From Virgibacillus salarius (GTDB taxonomy: Bacteria; Bacillota; Bacilli; Bacillales; Amphibacillaceae), in NCBI RefSeq assembly GCF_039521925.1, contig NZ_BAAACY010000126.1:1-11201 (forward strand): a DNA stretch of 11,201 bases, in the 5' to 3' direction. The notes beneath the pieces were generated by a model. It saw only the letters and a list, made by a program, of their open reading frames with translations. It was not told the origin of the DNA and ran no database searches. Shown in pieces: positions 6,424 to 11,201 of this stretch (position 1 is its first letter; every line of letters starts with the position of its first letter). The position numbers were made by a program, and so were the translations under genes.

Positions 6424-6537
6424 ATGCATGTTCAAATGTTGGAATTGGATGGATTAGACACGTGGACTAAGCTTTATCAGGGGTTAAAACGCGATGCCAC
6501 TTCCAATTTTGAACATCCTCAATCAACAGCTATCTGA
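6424..6537 (+). CDS. Possible 37-residue leader peptide before motP
   Basis: An ATG frame of 37 codons (begins MHVQMLELDG, ends PQSTAI) starts about 12 bases after the predicted sigma-D transcription start. It ends with TGA at 6535-6537, overlapping the motP ribosome binding site GAGGAGAG (6536-6543). Codon use looks ordinary for this genome, but the upstream ribosome binding site is weak (AGAG, 7 bases from ATG) and the sequence is constrained by a long hairpin (6428-6516). I recognise no family. It may be a translated leader coupling to motP, or chance within a structured RNA. Confidence 0.35.
   Translation: MHVQMLELDGLDTWTKLYQGLKRDATSNFEHPQSTAI
6428..6516 (+). promoter_or_regulatory. Large hairpin in the motPS leader
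   Basis: Bases 6428-6436 pair perfectly with 6508-6516 (9 bp). After a one-base bulge 6438-6444 pair with 6501-6507 (7 bp, one G-U), and after a mismatch 6446-6448 pair with 6497-6499. That gives 19 pairs with a 48-base loop. No T run follows, so it is not a standard terminator. In B. subtilis an intergenic stem-loop between ccpA and motPS is known to limit motPS transcription; this is the likely positional counterpart. It could lower read-through from ccpA, protect mRNA ends, or affect motP translation. Confidence 0.7.
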
Positions 6538-6548
6538 GGAGAGAGAAT

Positions 6549-7373
6549 ATGAGAAAACGTGATATATTAACTCCTATCGGCATTACATTAGGTTTTATTA
6601 TGATTATGCTGGCCATTGTTTCCAAAAGCGGTACAAGTGGGGCATCTATTTTTATGGATATTTCCTCCATTTTTATCGTTATCGGAGGACTAGTTGCCTC
6701 CATGTTGATTAATTTTAAAATGGAACAAATTAAATTAACAAGAAAGGTCTTAAGTGAAGCATTTCATAAGAATGACCAACGCTTACCTGAATTGATTGGA
6801 TTATTTGTTCGTTTATCAGAAAGAGCTAGAAGAGAAGGAATATTGGCACTGGAAAACGAACTAGAGGAAGTAGAAGATCCTTTTATTAAGAAGGGTATTC
6901 TCTTAGCTGTAGATGGTATTGAGCCGGAAGTAATTAAAGATATAATGGACGCTGAGATTACTGCCGTAGAAGATCGTCATTATAGAGGCAGATCCTTAAT
7001 AGAAAAGGCAGGAGAATACGCACCAGCTTGGGGAATGATAGGAACACTTGTTGGACTGGTGCTCATGCTCAATAATTTACAAGATCCTTCAACATTAGGG
7101 CCGAGTATGGCAGTGGCGTTGTTAACAACGCTGTATGGTACAGTTCTTTCAAATTTGGTTTTCATACCCATGGCAAGTAAGCTCGAGAGTAAAACGGAAG
7201 AAGAAGTATTTCTCAAACAGATCATTATTGAAGGTGTAATCGGTGTTCAATCCGGACAGAACCCAAGAATACTGGAAGAAAAATTAAGTGCCTTCCTATC
7301 CAACGAATCAAAAGCAAAACAAGAAAGTGACGATTCTGCTAAATTCGTGGAGGAGAGTATTCATGAAGCGTAG
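6549..7373 (+). CDS. motP: MotP, MotA-type flagellar stator subunit
   Basis: 274-residue integral membrane protein of the MotA/TolQ/ExbB family (B. subtilis MotP about 272). Four membrane helices lie near residues 6-26, 33-54, 158-176 and 187-209. A large cytoplasmic loop (55-155) contains the REGILALE motif (95-102), the region that contacts rotor protein FliG. The third helix carries APAWGMIGTLVGL (158-170) with the conserved proline, and the fourth LLTTLYGTVLSNLVFIP. With MotS it forms the ion channel that drives flagellar rotation. Start has GAGGAGAG just upstream. It overlaps motS by 11 bases, implying translational coupling. Naming as MotP (Na+ type) rather than MotA rests on position behind ccpA and on MotS features. 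Confidence 0.95.
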   Translation: MRKRDILTPIGITLGFIMIMLAIVSKSGTSGASIFMDISSIFIVIGGLVASMLINFKMEQIKLTRKVLSEAFHKNDQRLPELIGLFVRLSERARREGILALENELEEVEDPFIKKGILLAVDGIEPEVIKDIMDAEITAVEDRHYRGRSLIEKAGEYAPAWGMIGTLVGLVLMLNNLQDPSTLGPSMAVALLTTLYGTVLSNLVFIPMASKLESKTEEEVFLKQIIIEGVIGVQSGQNPRILEEKLSAFLSNESKAKQESDDSAKFVEESIHEA

Positions 7374-8163
7374 GCAAATAAGACGATCAAATAAGAATGG
7401 TGCGCCAAAGTGGATGGTTACTTATTCGGATATGGTTACGCTTATTTTAGTATTTTTTATTCTTTTGTTTTCCATGTCGCAAATTGATTTAGTGAAATTT
7501 GAGGCAATTTCAGATTCATTTCGTAATCGAATGATTTTCGATTTTTATCCTTCACCTGTTCCTATGGACAATCCAACGGAAAATACAAGTAATGAAGAAA
7601 GTGGAGAACAGTCTAATGAATTTGACACACCTACGCAGATGCCGAACACAAACGATCGAGATAAACAAACGGATAAAAATGAACAATCATTAGATGATTT
7701 AATGAAGGAAGTAGAAGCTTACTTAGATAAAAATGACTTGAATAAAGTAATTTCTGCTAATAGAACAAAGCAGGGGGTTGAGCTTGTACTACAGGAGAGT
7801 ATATTGTTTGACTCTGGTGAGGCGGTTATCCTAAATTCTGGGAAACCATTTTTAAACAAAATAGGTTCGTTACTCAAAAATCTACCGAATCATGTACATG
7901 TTGAGGGACATACAGATAGTCGACCAATTTCTAACTATCGTTATCCTTCGAATTGGGAGCTTTCAGGAGCAAGAGCAAGCAGTGTCATTCGTTATTTATT
8001 GCAGCAAAATGACTTTGATAGATCCCGATTTTCATCAGTAGGTTATGCGGATACACAGCCTATAGCGCCTAATACTTCAGCAGTTAATTGGAGTAAAAAT
8101 AGGCGTGTAGAAATAGTGATTTTGGAAAGAAATCAAAGCCCAGTTGAAGGAGATAACCAATAA
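7363..8163 (+). CDS. motS: MotS, MotB-type flagellar stator subunit
   Basis: 266-residue stator subunit. The ATG at 7363 with GGAGGAG about 8 bases upstream is preferred; it gives the expected short basic N-terminus (MKRRQIRRS). The single membrane helix (about 17-40, KWMVTYSDMVTLILVFFILL) holds the ion-binding Asp23. Leu34 occupies the position where MotB-type H+ stators have Val and B. subtilis MotS has Leu, arguing for Na+ coupling. Residues 68-110 are an acidic, Asn/Glu/Asp/Thr-rich linker. Residues 135-256 are the OmpA-like peptidoglycan-binding domain: GHTDSRPI (182-189), NWELSGARASSVIRYLL (197-213), GYADTQPI (227-234) and NRRVEI (246-251). It anchors the stator in the wall. It is slightly longer than B. 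subtilis MotS (about 242), mostly through the acidic linker. The terminator is embedded in its last codons. Confidence 0.95.
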   Translation: MKRRQIRRSNKNGAPKWMVTYSDMVTLILVFFILLFSMSQIDLVKFEAISDSFRNRMIFDFYPSPVPMDNPTENTSNEESGEQSNEFDTPTQMPNTNDRDKQTDKNEQSLDDLMKEVEAYLDKNDLNKVISANRTKQGVELVLQESILFDSGEAVILNSGKPFLNKIGSLLKNLPNHVHVEGHTDSRPISNYRYPSNWELSGARASSVIRYLLQQNDFDRSRFSSVGYADTQPIAPNTSAVNWSKNRRVEIVILERNQSPVEGDNQ

Positions 8164-8180
8164 TGGTTATCTCCTTTATT
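8147..8180 (+). terminator. Terminator overlapping the motS stop codon
   Basis: A perfect 13-bp stem (AAGGAGATAACCA, 8147-8159, with its complement 8164-8176) encloses a 4-base loop, ATAA, that contains the motS stop codon TAA (8161-8163). A short T-rich tail TTTATT follows. The left arm encodes the last residues of MotS. The palindrome may also act for acuC on the minus strand. Confidence 0.85.
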
Positions 8181-8182
8181 AA

Positions 8183-8383
8183 TAGTCTAGGAAATTATAA
8201 AATTAGCCCATGTGGATAAACAATAGGCGCTTGTTGGGCAGCTTCCAGCTCCAGCGCCCGGAAACTAGGGGAGTTCACAAATCGCCCTAATCTAAGTCAT
8301 TATTGGCTCGCAAGCACACCGTGAGTCCTTTATCTCCGTTGAATCGTCGCTACGTTTCTATTCGGGAGCTTACGCTTTTGTTC
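8183..8383 (+). repeat. Dispersed repeat, copy 2
   Basis: About 200 bp homologous to 1722-1909, same orientation. Pairing elements are GGCGCT (8226-8231) with AGCGCC (8253-8258), a CTCGC/GTGAG stem in the middle, and a distal GTTTCTATTCGGGAGCTTACGC arm that partly complements AGCGCCCGGAAAC. It begins right after the motS terminator and ends at the base before the acuC stop codon (8384), filling the whole convergent gap. No protein is encoded. It is likely a structured intergenic repeat found elsewhere in the genome. Confidence 0.85.
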
Positions 8384-9544
8384 CTACATTTCGATTTTTT
8401 TCGTATATTTTAATAACTGCAGTAATGTATTGTTATTTTTCTCTGATATTTCCTGTTTTCTAGGTATATGCGGTACGATATTGGCTGAATCTGACCAGTA
8501 ATCTGGCAGAGGTGTTTTCGAATATTTCTGCCATTTGTTTTTCCATTTCTCTGGGAGTGCCCCTGTTGCTAGTTGATTATGTTTCATGATATTCCATATT
8601 TGTCCCCACGCACGTGGAACTACTCGCCAAATATCATAGCCACCACCACCAAGCGCAATCCATTTCCCATTACAATATTGATGGGCTAACTCATGAGCTA
8701 GCGCTGGTATCTTTTCATATATCGACATGGTCGCGCAAAGATGTGTCAGAGGATCATAACAATGGGCGTCCGCTCCATTTTGAGTTACAATAACATCTGG
8801 TTTAAAAAAGGCCGTAATTTCTCTTAATGCAGAAGTATAAACGTGTAAAAACGAGTCGTCTTCCGTAAAAGCATCAATAGGTAAATTGAATGCATATCCA
8901 TGTCCGCTTTTAATTCCACGTTCATTTACATTTCCAGTACCAGGGAATAGATAGCGACCAGTTTCATGAATAGAAAAGGTGCATACATTTGGATCATCAT
9001 AAAAACCCCATTGGACGCCATCACCATGATGTGCATCTGTGTCAACATATAAAACACGTAAGTTATATTTTTCCCGAATATAACGGATCGCTACTGCACC
9101 ATCATTGTATATGCAAAATCCAGCAGCTTTCCTTTTAAAACCATGGTGTAACCCGCCACCAAGATTAAGCGCATGAGACGCTTGACCAGTTAATACTGCA
9201 TCCACTGCTGAAAGGGTACCGCCGACCAAACTGGCAGATGCATCATGCATATTTTGAAAAATAGGTGTATCCTCAGTATCTAATCCAAATTCTACTGCAT
9301 CTTCATCTGCTAACAACCCTGTACTAGCTTGCTTAACAGCTTCAACATAAGCATGGTCATGAAATAGCATTAGTTCTTCGTCTGTTGCTTGCCTTGGTGA
9401 TAATAAATCCTTACTAGAAAGCAGTTCTTTGCTCTCCAATAACTCCTTGGTTAACAAGATCCGTTTTTGATTAAATGGGTGATCTTCATTAAAGTGATAA
9501 TTTAAAAAGGAATCAGAAAAGATGAATTTAGCATGACATGTCAT
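8384..9544 (-). CDS. acuC: AcuC, class I HDAC-type protein deacetylase
   Basis: 386-residue Zn-dependent deacetylase of the arginase/HDAC superfamily (B. subtilis AcuC about 387). Motifs in order: GLHHGF (131-136) with the catalytic His pair, GFCIYND (142-148), YVDTDAHHGDGV (167-178) giving Zn ligands Asp170 and His172, GRYLFPGTG (197-205), QNGADAH (255-261) giving ligand Asp259, and GGGGYD (299-304) with the transition-state Tyr303. All catalytic residues are intact. In B. subtilis AcuC removes the acetyl group that AcuA places on acetyl-CoA synthetase, reactivating it; SrtN can substitute. Its ATG overlaps the acuB stop in an ATGA junction, with GGGGGA 6 bases upstream. The C-terminal 40 residues are Lys/Asn-rich and poorly conserved in appearance. 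Confidence 0.96.
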   Translation of the reverse strand: MTCHAKFIFSDSFLNYHFNEDHPFNQKRILLTKELLESKELLSSKDLLSPRQATDEELMLFHDHAYVEAVKQASTGLLADEDAVEFGLDTEDTPIFQNMHDASASLVGGTLSAVDAVLTGQASHALNLGGGLHHGFKRKAAGFCIYNDGAVAIRYIREKYNLRVLYVDTDAHHGDGVQWGFYDDPNVCTFSIHETGRYLFPGTGNVNERGIKSGHGYAFNLPIDAFTEDDSFLHVYTSALREITAFFKPDVIVTQNGADAHCYDPLTHLCATMSIYEKIPALAHELAHQYCNGKWIALGGGGYDIWRVVPRAWGQIWNIMKHNQLATGALPEKWKNKWQKYSKTPLPDYWSDSANIVPHIPRKQEISEKNNNTLLQLLKYTKKIEM

Positions 9545-10194
9545 CGATTTTCCCCCGCAATATTATTTGGCCATAACAGTTCATAGCCTGCATTACGGAG
9601 ATCTTGTATAACAGGAAGTGGATTCATTGTTTGAATACGGAATACTAATATCTTGTAGTTTGGATTATCTTTAAATGGGTAGACAAGTACTGAAATGATA
9701 TTGGTTTTTCGTTTACCAAAGATGGAAGTGACTTCGGGAAGAATTCCCGGACGATGTGGAACTTTAACTTCTATGTGTGAACTTTGTACATGTGTCCCCG
9801 TTAATTGAATCATTGTATATAGCATGTCTTTTTCAGTGATGATACCAACCAGCTTATTGTTTTTGCGAACAACAGGAAGACAAGCAATTTCTTGTTCATA
9901 GAAAATCTTTGCTATTTCTTCTACAAAGTCCAATGGATGAATGGTTATAACTGGCTGATTCATAATCGTTTGAATTTCATGATCTAATTCACAGGCTTCG
10001 GATTCTTTTTCAAAAATAGATGGACTAGCATCTCGCACATCACGATCCGATACAATACCTATAACTTCTTTAGTTGAATCTACAATTGGTATATGCCTTA
10101 TTTTATGTTTGTGTAGTAGGTGTAAGGCTTCTTTTATTGTAGCAGTTGGTGGTAATGCGATTACTTCCGTCTTCATGATTTCTTCCACCAGCAT
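9541..10194 (-). CDS. acuB: AcuB, CBS-pair and ACT domain protein
   Basis: 217-residue cytosolic protein (B. subtilis AcuB about 214). The ATG at 10194 is chosen because GGGAGGG lies 8 bases upstream and the product begins MLVEEIMKTEVI as in CBS proteins; a further in-frame upstream start would overlap acuA by about 85 bases. Residues about 5-55 and 76-130 form a tandem CBS (Bateman) pair, with HIPIVDSTKEVIGIVSDRD (34-52) and CLPVVRKNNKLVGIITEKD (105-123), expected to bind an adenine nucleotide. Residues about 139-208 are an ACT-like domain (IEVKVPHRPGILPEVTSIF) suggesting small-ligand sensing. Its exact role is unknown; it lies between the acetylase and deacetylase genes, one base behind acuA and overlapping acuC. 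Confidence 0.95.
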   Translation of the reverse strand: MLVEEIMKTEVIALPPTATIKEALHLLHKHKIRHIPIVDSTKEVIGIVSDRDVRDASPSIFEKESEACELDHEIQTIMNQPVITIHPLDFVEEIAKIFYEQEIACLPVVRKNNKLVGIITEKDMLYTMIQLTGTHVQSSHIEVKVPHRPGILPEVTSIFGKRKTNIISVLVYPFKDNPNYKILVFRIQTMNPLPVIQDLRNAGYELLWPNNIAGENR

Positions 10195-10195
10195 G

Positions 10196-10849
10196 TTAAA
10201 GACCCTCCCGCATATTTCGATAGTGATGTCGCTGTAGAAAACGTAACGTGTCAAATTTTTTAATAGATTCCTCTGAAACATTTTTTCCTATTCGTACCAT
10301 TAAACAGTTAGCAGGGTGCGAAATAATTTCTGGATCATCTGTAGGTGCAGGTAGAAGTCCACCAGCAGCCATCATTTTCTCCATGACCTTACGATAATCC
10401 CAGATACTTAATTTTGTACCATCTAAGTCCCAGTGCCAGTAATACTCTGTGGAAATAATGATATAATTCTCCATATACGTATCCATCATTGAAACTTCTA
10501 ACAAGCCTGAAGCAATTTTCGCACCACGAAAGTCTGGTATTACTTCAATAGCTCCTAGTTCGATCAAATCATCCATTGCAAATTTAGACCACCTTTCTAA
10601 AGGGTCGGGATGTAGATAGGTTACGTAGCCAATGATTGTATCTTTTGTTCTTGCAACAATAATTCTCCCCTCAGGAAAGGAAGCGATTTGCATGATTGCT
10701 TCGAATTGTTTCGTCGCAGGTCGAAATGCAGTTAAATCATGATGGAATTTATACTCCTTCAGTTCTGCAGCTGTCAGTGGTCCTTCAATGATTATCGTTT
10801 CATCACTTGTCTCTCGTGTTTGTAGATAATGTTTTTTCGTATGCTTCAT
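10196..10849 (-). CDS. acuA: AcuA, GNAT protein acetyltransferase
   Basis: 217-residue GNAT-fold acetyltransferase (B. subtilis AcuA about 210). Using acetyl-CoA it acetylates and inactivates acetyl-CoA synthetase AcsA on the catalytic lysine, a switch that limits acetate activation and is relieved by AcuC. Motif A is visible as AIEVIPDFRGAKIASGLL (100-117), with the RGAKIA pyrophosphate-binding loop; the preceding strand is RIIVARTKDTIIGYVTYL (62-79). The family-specific TEYYWHWDLDG (134-144) is characteristic of AcuA. The start at 10849 has AGGTGG 7 bases upstream. It is first gene of the acuABC operon; its promoter has TATAAT and a cre-like element. Its partner acsA is expected nearby but is not in the window. 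Confidence 0.96.
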   Translation of the reverse strand: MKHTKKHYLQTRETSDETIIIEGPLTAAELKEYKFHHDLTAFRPATKQFEAIMQIASFPEGRIIVARTKDTIIGYVTYLHPDPLERWSKFAMDDLIELGAIEVIPDFRGAKIASGLLEVSMMDTYMENYIIISTEYYWHWDLDGTKLSIWDYRKVMEKMMAAGGLLPAPTDDPEIISHPANCLMVRIGKNVSEESIKKFDTLRFLQRHHYRNMREGL

Positions 10850-10866
10850 TCAGTCACCACCTGTCA

Positions 10867-10882
10867 TGTATTACGCTTACAT
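10867..10882 (-). promoter_or_regulatory. cre-like CcpA operator at acuA
   Basis: Minus-strand ATGTAAGCGTAATACA matches WTGNAARCGNWWWCAW at 14 of 16 positions: the left half is perfect, while the final CA is shifted by one base to ACA. It lies just downstream of the -10 element, around the expected start site, where CcpA binding would repress. acuABC is CcpA-regulated in B. subtilis. The one-base offset makes function uncertain. Confidence 0.5.
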
Positions 10883-10884
10883 TT

Positions 10885-10890
10885 ATTATA
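10885..10890 (-). promoter_or_regulatory. -10 element of the acuABC promoter
   Basis: A perfect minus-strand TATAAT (10890-10885) about 36 bases before the acuA ATG. No good -35 hexamer is found at 16-18 bases (TAAAAA at 17), so the promoter is probably weak or assisted. A perfect 7-bp inverted repeat lies just upstream of it. Confidence 0.5.
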
Positions 10891-10900
10891 CAGCAATATC

Positions 10901-10925
10901 CACAGATTTTTTAGTAACATCTGTG
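10901..10925. repeat. Inverted repeat upstream of acuA
   Basis: CACAGAT (10901-10907) and ATCTGTG (10919-10925) are perfectly complementary around 11 bases. The site overlaps the -35 zone of the acuA promoter on the minus strand and could be a protein-binding operator. The right arm continues into TGTGAACGATTCAT, which resembles a cre with one base missing. Confidence 0.4.
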
Positions 10926-11201
10926 AACGATTCATAAAAGATACGATCTCAGAATTAGAAGCTTAGGTCTAACAATCAAAACCATCCGTGTGAACTCGTA
11001 GCTTGCTTTACGACTGAAAGCCTCAGTTATCAGATTAAAGCCCCGGTGAAAGGACTTTCTGCCTGTATTCTAAAAGAATCTTTTATTTTTTTATAAGTTT
11101 AGTGAATTTCATAATTATGAGCCTTTGTGGATCAATGGGTTTAAGACATAAAAAATGGAGTACCTCCCCAAGTCTAGTATAATGGTAAGTGACCAAACTA
11201 A
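10926..11201. other. Right-end region with no recognisable gene
   Basis: No supported reading frame. Bases about 10985-11065 are visibly richer in G+C than their surroundings and can fold: ACTGA/TCAGT (11013-11017 with 11023-11027), and CAG-AAAG-CC against GG-CTTT-CTG around 11031-11062. A TAAAAG/CTTTTA hairpin (11071-11085) followed by seven T residues looks like a weak plus-strand terminator. Near the end, GGAGTACCTCC (11157-11167) is a small palindrome and TATAAT occurs at 11178-11183 without a clear -35. The region may be a leader, or remnant or edge of a mobile element; I cannot decide. Confidence 0.4.

Noticed and set aside
6151..6435. 94-residue minus-strand frame
   Set aside because: Antisense to the 3' end of ccpA and the motPS promoter; hydrophobic composition follows from A-rich complementary coding.
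10195..10281. N-terminal extension of acuB by 29 residues
   Set aside because: It would overlap acuA by about 85 bases, lacks a ribosome binding site, and the shorter ATG at 10194 has an ideal one and fits family length.
10933..11080. About 48-codon open minus-strand stretch rich in Arg/Lys
   Set aside because: It is bounded by stops with no plausible start or ribosome binding site; could be a decayed transposase tail but nothing identifies it.
11117..11182. 21-codon frame starting with ATG near the right end
   Set aside because: Very short, no ribosome binding site and no recognisable peptide.
1..11201. CRISPR array, tRNA or rRNA genes, prophage or intact transposase
   Set aside because: No regularly spaced short repeats, no cloverleaf or rRNA sequence, and no transposase or phage genes were seen; the only mobile-like elements are the two intergenic repeats.

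Overview
The window is AT-rich DNA from a low-GC Gram-positive, endospore-forming Bacillaceae relative. The gene content and order (ytxG-ytxH ... aroA-ccpA-motP-motS // acuC-acuB-acuA) match the ytxG-to-acuA neighbourhood of Bacillus subtilis. The AT bias, the Na+-type flagellar stator and the dispersed repeat suggest a halophilic or alkaliphilic genus such as Virgibacillus, Oceanobacillus or Lentibacillus; the genus is inference only.

Layout. Bases 1-434 hold the possible tail of an upstream gene, a terminator, and a promoter region for ytxGH with a sigma-H-type promoter followed by a sigma-B-type promoter. Bases 435-1618 carry ytxG, ytxH and an unrecognised 71-residue membrane protein where B. 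subtilis has ytxJ. Bases 1619-1923 are a convergent gap with an inverted repeat, a terminator and copy 1 of a roughly 190-bp repeat. Bases 1924-4053 (minus strand) encode a 709-residue FtsA/PilM-type actin-fold protein whose C-terminal half looks like four to five tandem beta-rich repeats. A 122-bp divergent promoter region leads to aroA (chorismate mutase/DAHP synthase, 4176-5246), then a terminator, a separate sigma-A promoter and ccpA (5394-6389).

Between ccpA and motPS lie a perfect sigma-D -10 element, a 37-codon leader reading frame and a large hairpin. motP and motS (6549-8163) overlap by 11 bases, and their terminator is built into the end of motS. Copy 2 of the repeat fills the convergent gap up to the acuC stop codon. 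acuA, acuB and acuC form a tightly packed minus-strand operon (10849 down to 8384) with a cre-like site at its promoter. The last 350 bp contain no recognisable gene; the acsA gene expected to diverge from acuA does not start inside the window.

How the parts connect. CcpA is the master carbon-catabolite regulator. A near-cre site at acuA suggests that it controls the acetyl-CoA synthetase acetylation switch (AcuA acetylates, AcuC deacetylates, AcuB is a CBS/ACT sensor-like partner). MotP-MotS is a cation-driven flagellar stator that here seems to have its own motility (sigma-D) promoter as well as possible read-through from ccpA. YtxG/YtxH are envelope-associated general stress proteins under stress and transition-phase sigma factors. 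The least explained gene is the FtsA-like one, together with the leader and hairpin in front of motP.
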